A stretch of 39,761 bases of DNA, from the IMG/VR virus record IMGVR_UViG_3300045929_000088, positions 1 through 39,761 of that record. The stretch is one strand, 5' to 3'. The translations under genes and the position numbers were made by a program. Under the pieces are notes generated by a model. The model searched no databases and had not been told where the DNA came from. It saw only the letters and a program-made list of their open reading frames with translations. Shown here piece by piece: positions 24,777 to 31,507 of this stretch; positions within the stretch are counted from its first letter, which is position 1; each line of letters opens with the position of its first letter. This DNA is from a virus.

Positions 24777-24795
24777 GTTGTTGACGTGCAGCAAC
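24777..24795. promoter_or_regulatory. Imperfect palindromic operator overlapping the early -35 box
   Basis: GTTGTTGACGTGCAGCAAC has inverted arms GTTGnTG / CAnCAAC and covers the -35 of the rightward promoter. An additional CGTTGC half-site lies upstream around 24747-24752, opposite the GCAACG at 24791-24796. Likely binding site of the repressor and/or the Cro-like protein. Confidence 0.55.
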
Positions 24796-24809
24796 GCACG
24801 ATCTATTTT
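24781..24809 (+). promoter_or_regulatory. Rightward early promoter (PR-like)
   Basis: TTGACG at 24781-24786 and TATTTT at 24804-24809 are separated by exactly 17 bases in the most AT-rich stretch of the window. The start codon at 24818 is only eight bases after the -10, so transcription should begin at or next to the ATG, giving a leaderless or nearly leaderless message. Confidence 0.7.
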
Positions 24810-24817
24810 GTCTGCAT

Positions 24818-25057
24818 ATGGAAACAACGGGAATGCGACCGAAGCCCCGTTACGACACCGTCCGCATCGTGGCCGACATGGCGCTCAAGGGTTGGCTCCC
24901 GACTGACCTCGCCCGCGCAGCGAAGGTGTCGGACATGACCGTCAGCCGCTTTTTGAGGGGCGACACACAAACCGAGCGCACCGCCGACAAGTTGTCGCGC
25001 GCGCTCGGGTACTCACCGCGTCGCTACCTGTTGTCCGTCGCGCGACTCGCGTCATGA
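24818..25057 (+). CDS. Small HTH protein, Cro-like
   Basis: 79 residues with an almost complete XRE helix-turn-helix: 'GWLPTDLARAAKVSDMTVSRFLRGDTQTERTADKLSRALG' (the DLA..A.VS..TVSRFL helix pair is plain). It is the first gene after the putative PR promoter and divergent from the repressor, the position of Cro. Start ATG 24818 lies directly downstream of the -10; an alternative at 24833 is preceded by CGGGA. Its stop overlaps the next start (ATGA, 25054-25057). It probably represses the repressor promoter and tunes early transcription. Confidence 0.8.
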   Translation: METTGMRPKPRYDTVRIVADMALKGWLPTDLARAAKVSDMTVSRFLRGDTQTERTADKLSRALGYSPRRYLLSVARLAS

Positions 25058-25302
25058 AAGCGGCGTTGACGGCGACTGAAGCGGCGGCGCTACTCAAGCT
25101 GCCAAGTGCGAAAGCGTTCCGAGAGTTCCGGATCCGACACCGGATTCCGAACCGGAGTCTTCCGGGTTCGAACCGCGTGCTGGTCTGGGAAGAGGACTTG
25201 TTGCGCGCCGTCCCCGCCTCGACGTCTCTGCCGTCCCTTGAAGAGATCGAGATGGATGGACGACGCGCCGCGCGCGAAGACCGGTACCGATGGCGGCGCT
25301 AG
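25054..25302 (+). CDS. MerR/excisionase-like small DNA-binding protein
   Basis: 82 residues, translationally coupled to the Cro-like gene. The N-terminus has the pattern of an excisionase or MerR-type winged helix: 'LTATEAAALLKLPSAKAFREFRIRHRIPNRSLPGSNRVLVWEEDLLRAV', with the first helix pair followed by a wing. The basic C-terminus ends REDRYRWRR. It could be the directionality factor (Xis) for the integrase or an early activator. Sequence alone does not separate these. Confidence 0.68.
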   Translation: MKAALTATEAAALLKLPSAKAFREFRIRHRIPNRSLPGSNRVLVWEEDLLRAVPASTSLPSLEEIEMDGRRAAREDRYRWRR

Positions 25303-25395
25303 GCGCCTGACGCGCGTCGTCGTCGGTTCGTTCCTTGACCCCGTGACGCGGACTGCAACCCGCGTTCTTCAGGACCACAGGAGGTTCCCCGCATC

Positions 25396-26229
25396 ATGCC
25401 CCCACTGCCCGACGTCGTCAGTTCCCTGGCGTATAGCCTGACCGATCGCACGCTCCGCTTCGACTTCGACGGCCCTGCCCCGCTCACCCGGCAACCGCCG
25501 CCTCTCGTCCATCACGTCGCCCAACGCTCGGCGGCGTGGCACGACCTGCGCGTCGGCCGGGTGACGGGAACCGGCGCCTACTTCCTCCTGCCGCGCAAGC
25601 GGCTGGGGCTCTTTCAGTCCACCGCCCGTCGCGACTACCTGTGGCAACTGGTGCGCGAGTCCCTCACCGGCCGCCCGCACGGCTCGCGCTTCGAGAGCGG
25701 CGCGATGCGCCGCGGCCGTCTGCTCGAGGCACCGGCGCTCGACGCCTACGCGGCGCGCACCGGCTACACCGTGCAGACCACCGGCTTTGTGGCGCACGCG
25801 ACGTTGCCGGCCGGCGCGTCGCTCGACGGGCACGTCGGCGAGTTTGAAGGCGTCGTCGAAGTCAAAGCGCCCAACACCCTGGCGCACCTCGCCTACGGGC
25901 TCGGCCACAAGCGCATCCCGCGGGACTACCGCGCCCAGATCACGCACGCGCTCTGGTTGACCAACGCGTCGTGGTGCGACTTCGTCAGCTTCGACGATCG
26001 TTTGCCGGCGAGTCAGCGGCTCCACGTCCTGCGCGTCGTGCGCGACGAGCGCCACATCGCGTGGTACGACCGGTTGATTCGCGCCTTCTGCGCCGAGCTC
26101 GCGCCGGTCACCGCGATCGTCGCCTACTACCAGACGGCCGACCTCATGCTCGTGCGCGAGGTGCACGCCGCCGGCGCGCGCATCCTCGAAGGGCGCGGCG
26201 GGTTGTCGCCGATGCGGAGGGCCGCATGA
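25396..26229 (+). CDS. YqaJ-like / lambda-Exo-type viral recombinase exonuclease
   Basis: 277 residues with AGGAGG upstream of ATG 25396. The PD-(D/E)XK nuclease core is visible: 'RSAAWHDLRVGRVTGTGAYFLL' at the start of the domain (~45-65), 'RRGRLLEAPALDAYAARTG' helix, D144 in SLDGHV, E155-V-K157 in VVEVKAP, then Y..QITHALWLT. This family degrades dsDNA 5' to 3' to create ends for recombination, usually with a ssDNA-annealing partner. No recognisable RecT, Beta or Erf is seen downstream, so the partner may be one of the unknown early genes or may be supplied by the host. The start of the next gene overlaps its stop (ATGA). Confidence 0.85.
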   Translation: MPPLPDVVSSLAYSLTDRTLRFDFDGPAPLTRQPPPLVHHVAQRSAAWHDLRVGRVTGTGAYFLLPRKRLGLFQSTARRDYLWQLVRESLTGRPHGSRFESGAMRRGRLLEAPALDAYAARTGYTVQTTGFVAHATLPAGASLDGHVGEFEGVVEVKAPNTLAHLAYGLGHKRIPRDYRAQITHALWLTNASWCDFVSFDDRLPASQRLHVLRVVRDERHIAWYDRLIRAFCAELAPVTAIVAYYQTADLMLVREVHAAGARILEGRGGLSPMRRAA

Positions 26230-26573
26230 ATCGCGCCGACGCCGACCGTCGCCTCTCGCGTCTCGAGGAGATGGCGAAGCGCCTCGTGCAGGAGATCGCG
26301 GACCTGCGGAACGACTTGTGCCAGCCGCCACCCCCCACGCCGACCCCGACGACGGATAAGTCTCAGACGTCTCAGACACGGCCGTCGTCGACACCCAACA
26401 CACGCGCGCCGCGGCTCCCAGGCGCGCGGCCGGCGCGTCGTCCGCAAGCCGCGTGGCGGCCGCCGCAGCGGCGCAGCGCGGTCCAACAACGCGTCGAGGC
26501 GAGCGGCCTCTGTCGCGCGTGCAAGGAACCCGTCCAAGCCTGTGACTGCGGGAGCCTTGGAGGGCGCGCCTGA
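26226..26573 (+). CDS. Coiled-coil protein with C-terminal zinc-binding motif
   Basis: 115 residues from ATG 26226, overlapping the exonuclease stop. Residues 1-36 are a charged helix likely to form a coiled coil (RADADRRLSRLEEMAKRLV); 37-85 are a Pro/Thr/Arg-rich disordered linker including SQTSQT; the end carries C-x2-C...C-x-C (CRACKEPVQACDC), a small zinc knuckle. The linker's SQTSQT is encoded by GTCTCAGACGTCTCAGAC, a sequence related to the palindrome at 21338. Function unknown; likely early nucleic-acid metabolism by context. Confidence 0.7.
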   Translation: MNRADADRRLSRLEEMAKRLVQEIADLRNDLCQPPPPTPTPTTDKSQTSQTRPSSTPNTRAPRLPGARPARRPQAAWRPPQRRSAVQQRVEASGLCRACKEPVQACDCGSLGGRA

Positions 26574-26869
26574 TGGCGGGTGCCTTCTGTCCGTCGTGTC
26601 GGCGGCGGCAGCAGATCAACCTGCACCGCGGCAACCGGGTCGCGGACCATCGCTGCGCACAGTGCGCGGGGCCGCTCGTCGGCGGCGCCGCGCGCGCCGC
26701 GCGTCTGTTTGACCTCGAGGCCGACCTCGCATGTTTCCTCGCCGACTGGCAGCGACTCCTCCGCGGCGAGGCTAACTGGCTCGCCTACGGGGACACCGTT
26801 AAGCGCGTGGCCCAAGGGTTAGCCACGCGCGCCATGCGGCTTTACCCAGAGCATCGGGTGCCGCGATGA
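26573..26869 (+). CDS. Zinc-ribbon protein (hypothetical)
   Basis: 98 residues starting at the overlap TGATG. The N-terminal CPSCRRRQ...HRCAQCAGPL is a four-Cys zinc ribbon (residues ~6-38), followed by a helical region (ARLFDLEADLACFLADWQRLL) without other motifs. The GCGATGA overlap couples it to the initiator gene downstream. Probably a small DNA- or protein-binding accessory for the exonuclease/replication genes around it. Confidence 0.7.
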   Translation: MAGAFCPSCRRRQQINLHRGNRVADHRCAQCAGPLVGGAARAARLFDLEADLACFLADWQRLLRGEANWLAYGDTVKRVAQGLATRAMRLYPEHRVPR

Positions 26870-27966
26870 GCGACTACGTTCGCACCCCCTACGGGACGAT
26901 CGAATCGACGTTCTGGGACGGCGATGAGGGTGCTGCGCTGCAACGGGTCGGGTGGGAGGCCACCGTCCTATTCGTGTACCTGCGAACCAATCGGCACGCC
27001 AACATGTGGGGGCTCTACCGGCTCCTGCAGTCGCAGGTCCTCCTCGACCTACCGGTGCTCAAAACCCCGAAGGCGGTGACGGCCGCCTTCGACGCACTAC
27101 AGCGCCTGCGCCTCGCCTACTACGACGACGACACGCAGTTTGTGTGGGTGGTACGAATGGCAGGCGACCGGGTGTACCCGACGGGCGCCGACCGGCCCCT
27201 GAAACGCGGCGACAACAAGTGGCTCGGCCTGATGCGGACGTACGCGGCGATGCCGGCCAACCCGTTCCTCGGCGTCGCCTTCGATCATTACCGCGAGCAG
27301 TTCAACCTGCTCGCCGCCGATCGCCGCGAGGGACTCCCGTGGCAAAAACACCACGGTCAAAATTTCACGATCGGGGTAAGCCCCTTGGTAAGCCCCTTGG
27401 TAAGCCCCTTGGTAAGCCCCTTGGTAAGCCCCTTGGTAAGCCCCTTGGTAAGCCCCTTGGTAAGCCCCTTACCCCACGATCAGAAGAACAGAAGAACAGA
27501 AGAACAGAAAGATCAGGAGAACAGGGCTGTGGAAATTGCGGACGCTGTGGACGCGCCCGCACCGTCCTCTGGTGAGGTCACACACAACCGAGCCAGCGCG
27601 CCCACAGCCCCCGACAATTTCCACGAGCCCCCACTCGTCGTCCCCCCTGCAGAACCCCAACCTCTCCCACTGGGTCCCCGGGGGATTGTGTCGCGACCAC
27701 TAGTGGCCGTCGACGCCGCGCACCCCGATGTCGTCGCCGTCTCGTTGGGGGTGCAGAAGAACCTCCTGCGCCTGCGACGGTGGGCTTCGTATGACGAGCT
27801 CCTGGCGAACGCGCGGGAGTTCTTCGCGGACCTCCCAGCGTGGACGGTGAGCCGCGGCGTGTTTCACGCAGTGACCGAGGCGCGGCGACTGGCGCCGGAG
27901 GATGAGCGGATCGGCACCTTGTGGCGGCAATCGATCGAGCGCGATCAGGAAGGCGACGCGACATGA
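26866..27966 (+). CDS. Replication initiator / replisome-organiser-like protein with iterons
   Basis: 366 residues. The N-terminal ~125 residues look like a winged-helix replisome organiser domain ('FWDGDEGAALQRVGWEATVLFVYLRTNRHANMWGLYRLL'...'KAVTAAFDALQRLRLAYYDDD'), a pattern common in phage replication initiators. The middle is a repetitive, disordered segment containing eight VSPL units, encoded by the iteron array at 27376-27471, followed by a basic/acidic stretch and a Pro-rich linker. The C-terminal ~95 residues form a small helical domain (SLGVQKNLLRLRRWASYDELL). As with lambda O, the origin probably lies inside the gene. No helicase or polymerase follows, so the phage would recruit the host replisome. 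Confidence 0.72.
   Translation: MSDYVRTPYGTIESTFWDGDEGAALQRVGWEATVLFVYLRTNRHANMWGLYRLLQSQVLLDLPVLKTPKAVTAAFDALQRLRLAYYDDDTQFVWVVRMAGDRVYPTGADRPLKRGDNKWLGLMRTYAAMPANPFLGVAFDHYREQFNLLAADRREGLPWQKHHGQNFTIGVSPLVSPLVSPLVSPLVSPLVSPLVSPLVSPLPHDQKNRRTEEQKDQENRAVEIADAVDAPAPSSGEVTHNRASAPTAPDNFHEPPLVVPPAEPQPLPLGPRGIVSRPLVAVDAAHPDVVAVSLGVQKNLLRLRRWASYDELLANAREFFADLPAWTVSRGVFHAVTEARRLAPEDERIGTLWRQSIERDQEGDAT
27376..27471 (+). repeat. Iteron array: eight 12-bp repeats, candidate replication origin
   Basis: GTAAGCCCCTTG is repeated head to tail at 27376, 27388, 27400, 27412, 27424, 27436, 27448 and 27460; the eighth copy ends CTTA instead of CTTG. The array is bounded by inverted GGGGTAAG (27373-27380) and CTTACCCC (27468-27475). 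The 12-base period keeps the frame (VSPL x8). Identical iterons inside an initiator gene are the hallmark of lambdoid and iteron-type origins. Confidence 0.9.
27481..27508 (+). repeat. 8-bp purine-rich tandem repeat beside the iterons
   Basis: CAGAAGAA is repeated three times from 27481 to 27504, with a partial fourth copy (CAGA). The 8-base period does not preserve the reading frame, so the repetition is at DNA level rather than for the protein. It sits a few bases from the iterons on the side where a duplex-unwinding element would be expected. Confidence 0.85.
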
Positions 27967-28487
27967 GCGACGACCTTCCCGTCTCCCCGCCGCCGCGAGA
28001 ACCCAAACGCCGGCAGAAAGTGATCTGTCCGCGGTGCGAGAAGACCGTGGGCTTGATTCCTGAACAGTCGCGCACCTACGTGCATGACTGTGAGCCCGCC
28101 AACAACGTCGGACCGTACGACGCCTACGGTTTTGCCGTGCTCGCCGCCATCGACCTGGGCACCGGCGAGCCGATCCTCCCCGACACCCGCCGGCGGCAAC
28201 TCCGCTTCGACGGCGCACACTTCTCCCACCGCAACGACTGGCCGCCGCATCTCGACATCGCCGAGGCCCTCCACGTCCTGTTCTTTGCCTACGACCAGGC
28301 GATCCCGTTTACCGAGGCGCTCGCCTACCAGCAGGTCGTCTCGGTGGCGCTCGCTGATCGGCTGGATGCGGTCTTCGAGTCGCTGTTGGCGCGCTACCCG
28401 CGCCTGCCGACGCGCGAGGAGCTCGAGGCCGAGCTCGAGGCGGCGTTCCCGAAACCACCGACGGAGGTGCGGCACACCATGCCCTGA
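27963..28487 (+). CDS. Early protein with N-terminal zinc ribbon half (hypothetical)
   Basis: 174 residues from ATG 27963, overlapping the initiator stop. Residues ~20-45 contain CPRCEKTVG...YVHDC, a probable metal site; the rest is a globular domain of unknown family ('YDAYGFAVLAAIDLGTGEPILPD', 'LDIAEALHVLFFAYDQAIPF') ending in an acidic helix (REELEAELEAAF). Placement directly after the initiator suggests a replication or recombination accessory, possibly a helicase loader or the missing annealing partner, but nothing in the sequence proves either. Confidence 0.65.
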   Translation: MSDDLPVSPPPREPKRRQKVICPRCEKTVGLIPEQSRTYVHDCEPANNVGPYDAYGFAVLAAIDLGTGEPILPDTRRRQLRFDGAHFSHRNDWPPHLDIAEALHVLFFAYDQAIPFTEALAYQQVVSVALADRLDAVFESLLARYPRLPTREELEAELEAAFPKPPTEVRHTMP

Positions 28488-28566
28488 TCGAACAGGCACT
28501 ACGTCGACGTGACCAGGTGAAAGACGCGCGCGTCGGGACCAGGCAACTTGTGAAGGGGTGGCTGGG

Positions 28567-29019
28567 GTGTCGGAGCAGCTGGCGTTGTTCGCCGACGCCG
28601 AGCTCCAACGACCACTCTCGACGCGCGCAGCTGATCGTCGCACGGCGCGCGCCTATGTGGACACCGAGCTGGCGCGGCGGGTCTGTGTGCAGTGCGGGGC
28701 CCGGCTGGCCGATCGGGCGCTGCGGTTCGTCCATCGCGACGCGTTCCGCGGGTGGGCGTCGAACGTGCCGATCTGTCGCCTGGTAGGGGCCGGCGCGCAT
28801 CCGGCGCGTCTCGCGTGCGAGCTCGCCCGCTGCGAGGCCCGGTGCCGCGTCTGCCACCCAGTGATCGAACGGTCGTGCAGGATGCTGGGGGCCGAGCGAA
28901 AGCGGATTGATGGAATAGACGGCGAAGGCGAAAGCGCGATTCGTAGTGGGGCGAAAGATGTCAAACGATTGGCAGCGAAGCATCGCGCGTTTCTGTGGAA
29001 AGTGCGCGAGATCGCATAG
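28567..29019 (+). CDS. HNH-type nuclease-like protein
   Basis: 150 residues from GTG 28567 (AAGGGG nine bases upstream; GTG 28558 is an in-frame alternative). Cys pairs and histidines follow an HNH pattern: CVQCGARLADRALRFVHRD, then a helix, and ELARCEARCRVCH, which matches the common ending 'EL.KC...C..CH' of HNH domains. The zinc-binding Cys are complete; the central H-D is shifted relative to the usual 'DH.D', so catalytic competence is uncertain. It may be a homing or packaging-type endonuclease, or an early nicking enzyme. Confidence 0.65.
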   Translation: MSEQLALFADAELQRPLSTRAADRRTARAYVDTELARRVCVQCGARLADRALRFVHRDAFRGWASNVPICRLVGAGAHPARLACELARCEARCRVCHPVIERSCRMLGAERKRIDGIDGEGESAIRSGAKDVKRLAAKHRAFLWKVREIA

Positions 29020-29051
29020 CCGATCTTCTGTTAACGAGAAAGGACGGATCG

Positions 29052-29432
29052 ATGGCAGGCAGGGAGAGCAGCGACGAGGGCCGCACGATAGCACAAACGA
29101 CCGACGCTGTGCTGCGCGAGTTGGACACCTACCGCGCCGCGATCGGCGACGCGTTTCGGGAAGGGTTCGATTGGGGGGCCAGTGACCGAGCGCGCCTGTT
29201 GAACGTGACGGTCGAAGCCGCGTGGCAGCAGAGCGAGGCGCGCCAACGCGAGTGGGAGTTCGCGCACACCCGGATGTCGGTCGGCGCGATAGCGCGCGCG
29301 GACGCTGGCGCCGTCTACGTCGTGCGCGACTGCCCGACGTGTGGAGGCGAGGGGGAGATCACGGTGGCGAGCGGCCCGCCTGACCGCACGGTGCTGGTGC
29401 CGTGCCCCGACTGCACGGGAAACCGATCATGA
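29052..29432 (+). CDS. DnaJ-type zinc-finger early protein
   Basis: 126 residues from ATG 29052, with AAAGGA upstream. The N-terminal two thirds are helical (LRELDTYRAAIGDAFREGFDW...EAAWQQSEARQREWEF). The C-terminus has CPTCGGEGEI...CPDCTG, the paired CxxCxGxG-type motif of DnaJ central domains and small tetrathiolate zinc fingers. There is no J domain, so it is not a DnaJ homologue as such. Possibly a nucleic-acid or protein interaction factor. Next start overlaps the stop (ATGA). Confidence 0.68.
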   Translation: MAGRESSDEGRTIAQTTDAVLRELDTYRAAIGDAFREGFDWGASDRARLLNVTVEAAWQQSEARQREWEFAHTRMSVGAIARADAGAVYVVRDCPTCGGEGEITVASGPPDRTVLVPCPDCTGNRS

Positions 29433-29647
29433 GCCGGCGGGAACACGGCGCGTCCGCCGACTTCGTCGATGTTTGCCTGGATCGGCGCTTCCGCGAGCCG
29501 ATCCTGATCGACGCGGTGCTGCGATGGGACAACAGCCTGGTGTGTGTCCAACTCACGCTCGAGGAGGCGCGCCAACTGCTGGCCGCGCGCCTCTCGGCCG
29601 GCGAGATGGGCGTGGGCGCCGGGGGCAACAACGACGGGAGGACATGA
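29429..29647 (+). CDS. Small hypothetical early protein
   Basis: 72 residues beginning MSRREHGASADFVDVCLD and ending in a Gly-rich tail. Its start overlaps the preceding stop and its stop overlaps the following start, so it is plainly part of the translationally coupled early operon. A beta-strand/helix pattern is visible, 'ILIDAVLRWDNSLVCVQLTLEEARQLLAARL'. No family is recognised. Confidence 0.65.
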   Translation: MSRREHGASADFVDVCLDRRFREPILIDAVLRWDNSLVCVQLTLEEARQLLAARLSAGEMGVGAGGNNDGRT

Positions 29648-29973
29648 GCATGGACACCAAGACCAACAAGGCCGAGAGTGACACCCCGCGGATTCTGCTC
29701 CACCAACGGCCCGAGCGGCTGCTCGAGGCGCTCGAGAGCGAAGTGCTCGCCGGGTTCGACGCGATTCGCGCGTATCGGACCTATCGCGGCAACGACCCCG
29801 ACTACCACCGGCGCGCGAAGTTCGAGCTCGGCCTGATGGGCAACTACGTGCGCCTGCGCGCCACGCTTGCCAACGAGGAGAGCAACCGGCTGATCGCGAT
29901 CCGCATGGCCGGCGGCGGCGAGCTCCCGCCCGCGGCCGAACGCAAGGCGCTCCCCCAAGGCAAGCGGCGATGA
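29644..29973 (+). CDS. Hypothetical helical early protein
   Basis: 109 residues (ATG 29644 or 29650), soluble and helical, with 'ERLLEALESEVLAGFDAIRAYRTYRG' followed by 'RRAKFELGLMGNYVRLRATLANEESNRL'. No metal sites, membrane segments or known motifs. Overlaps both neighbours (ATGA at each end). It may be a structural or adaptor component in early DNA metabolism; no function is assigned. Confidence 0.65.
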   Translation: MSMDTKTNKAESDTPRILLHQRPERLLEALESEVLAGFDAIRAYRTYRGNDPDYHRRAKFELGLMGNYVRLRATLANEESNRLIAIRMAGGGELPPAAERKALPQGKRR

Positions 29974-30437
29974 CCGCGGCCGAGCGCGAGTGGAAGCGCG
30001 CGTACCAGGCCGCCTACTACGCCAAACATCGGGATCGGCTGCGGCTGGCCGCGCGCACGCGACAGCGGCACCGCCGCGCCGACCCCGTGGTCTACGCGCA
30101 GGATCTCGCCAGGAAACGCGCGCGGGGGCGCAGCCCGCAGGGGTTGGCGCTCGAGCGCGCGCGGCGCGCGGATCCACAGCGGTGGGCACACCGGATGGCG
30201 CGTCACCGCGTGCGCTGCGCTGAACGTCGCGCGACCGATCCGCAGTTTCGCGCGGAGCGGCTGGCGGCGAACCGGAAGCACCGACAGCGACACAAGGCTA
30301 AGTGGCTGGCCTATTCCCGCGAGCGCGCGTTGCGAAAACAGTTCAGGGGTCGCGTGCCGGCCGACGTGCTCGCGATCGCGCGGCGGATGTGGGCGTTGGC
30401 CGACAAGTTAAAGATCCCGCTTCGGAACGTAAGGTGA
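29970..30437 (+). CDS. Highly basic putative nucleic-acid-binding protein
   Basis: 155 residues with extreme Arg/Lys content. The first ~130 residues repeat the pattern 'Y...YYAKHR.R.R..AR.R..R' (residues ~10-35, 55-80, 90-110), the arrangement seen as a DNA-binding leader before some phage HNH endonuclease domains. Here no HNH domain follows, only 'VPADVLAIARRMWALADKLKIPLRNVR'. It may be a nucleic-acid-binding remnant of such an enzyme or a separate basic protein. Confidence 0.62.
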   Translation: MTAAEREWKRAYQAAYYAKHRDRLRLAARTRQRHRRADPVVYAQDLARKRARGRSPQGLALERARRADPQRWAHRMARHRVRCAERRATDPQFRAERLAANRKHRQRHKAKWLAYSRERALRKQFRGRVPADVLAIARRMWALADKLKIPLRNVR

Positions 30438-30463
30438 CCCACGCCAAAAAAGAGGGACCACCC

Positions 30464-30724
30464 ATGACGCTCAACGCGACGACCCCGTGCCAGGCCTGCC
30501 CCGAGCTCCCGCGCACCGAGCACATGCACGCGCTCGTCGTGCGCGCCGAGCTCCTGGCCGGCCATCTCAGTCTCGAGGCGTTCACCGCCTGGAGTCAGGC
30601 GATCGACAACTTCAACCCGGTGTTCGAAGCGCACTGCCTACACCAGGTCCACCGCACCAGCGCGCTGCTCGCCGATGCGCGCGGCGAGGAACCGATGCTG
30701 CCGCTGGTGTTCGTCGAATGCTGA
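30464..30724 (+). CDS. Small hypothetical early protein with paired Cys
   Basis: 86 residues from ATG 30464, with GAGGG seven bases upstream. Starts MTLNATTPCQACPEL (CxxC), then a helical region with His/Cys (NPVFEAHCLHQVH), which could bind a metal. No recognised family. ATG of the next gene overlaps its end (ATGCTGA). Confidence 0.62.
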   Translation: MTLNATTPCQACPELPRTEHMHALVVRAELLAGHLSLEAFTAWSQAIDNFNPVFEAHCLHQVHRTSALLADARGEEPMLPLVFVEC

Positions 30725-31119
30725 CGACGGTCGGCGACACGGTGCGGCGCTACCTGCACCGGCGCGCGAACGACGAAGGCCCGCAGGCGCTGCCGACGCT
30801 GCGCGACGAGCTCCTGGGCGACCTCGAGGAGGCGGCGCTCGGCGAGGCCGCGGCGCGGGCGACCCATGAGGCGGTGCTGGCGAGCTACCGCGACATTGAG
30901 GCGGAACTGGCGGCGCTGCGCGCGACCGACCCCCCGCTCTCGCCCGAGAACGCCGCGGTGCGCGCGCAGTACCGCATCGACCTCGAGGCGATCGGCCGGG
31001 AGATGACCCGCACCGGGGAGGCACTCGTCACGGCAACCGGCAAGCGCAACGGCGTGGCCTTCCTGCTCGACCAGGTGCGTGTCGTGCTCGAGGAGCGCGC
31101 GCGCGGCGTGCGGGCATGA
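30718..31119 (+). CDS. Coiled-coil early protein (hypothetical)
   Basis: 133 residues from ATG 30718, overlapping the previous stop. Long amphipathic helices with Ala/Glu/Arg heptads (DELLGDLEEAALGEAAARAT; DLEAIGREMTRTGEALV). No Cys clusters or membrane segments. Its stop overlaps the next start (ATGA at 31116). May act as a chaperone or regulator in the early operon; no specific function is supported. Confidence 0.65.
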   Translation: MLTTVGDTVRRYLHRRANDEGPQALPTLRDELLGDLEEAALGEAAARATHEAVLASYRDIEAELAALRATDPPLSPENAAVRAQYRIDLEAIGREMTRTGEALVTATGKRNGVAFLLDQVRVVLEERARGVRA

Positions 31120-31352
31120 CCTGCGGCGACACGCGGCCGGTCAACGGGAGCGACCCGCTGGTCTGCACGCGGCCTCGCGGCCACGACGGCCGCCACGCCA
31201 TGCTGAATGCCGTCGGCGAGGCGATCGCCGCGTGGCCGACCCCGTGGACCGCCGACGATGAACGCGCGCGCCAGGCCCGCCTGGCGTGGCACAAGCCGCA
31301 TGTGCGGCGCGAGTACGTGACGCTGGCGACCTGGGTGCCGCCGGCGTCGTGA
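31116..31352 (+). CDS. Small hypothetical early protein
   Basis: 78 residues starting MTCGDTRPVNGSDPLVCTRPRGHDGRH, a Cys/His spacing (C...C...H...H) that may bind one zinc. The remainder is Trp-rich (WPTPWTADDERARQARLAWHKP). It is the last gene of the coupled early operon before a 155-base gap leading to the ParA gene. No family recognised. Confidence 0.62.
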   Translation: MTCGDTRPVNGSDPLVCTRPRGHDGRHAMLNAVGEAIAAWPTPWTADDERARQARLAWHKPHVRREYVTLATWVPPAS

Positions 31353-31466
31353 GGGGGTTCGGGAGGGGACGCGGCCGGCAAGGCTGACCGGCGGCGCGCG
31401 CCGTCGGCGGCGATTGCGTGTAGGAGCGGTCGCGTCCGTCCCGACGTTCCACGGCGAACACCGCAG

Positions 31467-31486
31467 TGCAAACCGGTTGCAAACGG
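31467..31486. promoter_or_regulatory. Partial copy of the ParA-gene palindrome, upstream of its start
   Basis: TGCAAACCGGTTGCAAACGG shares AAACCGGTTGCAA with the large palindrome at 31592-31620 and lies 22 bases before the ParA start codon, where an autoregulatory operator would be expected. The rest of gap 31353-31507 shows no clear promoter. Confidence 0.6.
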
Positions 31487-31507
31487 AGTCAAGTCAAGGA
31501 GGACCGC

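Noticed and set aside
27376-27471. CRISPR array
   Set aside because: The repeats are contiguous 12-mers without spacers and lie in frame in a coding sequence; an iteron array fits better.
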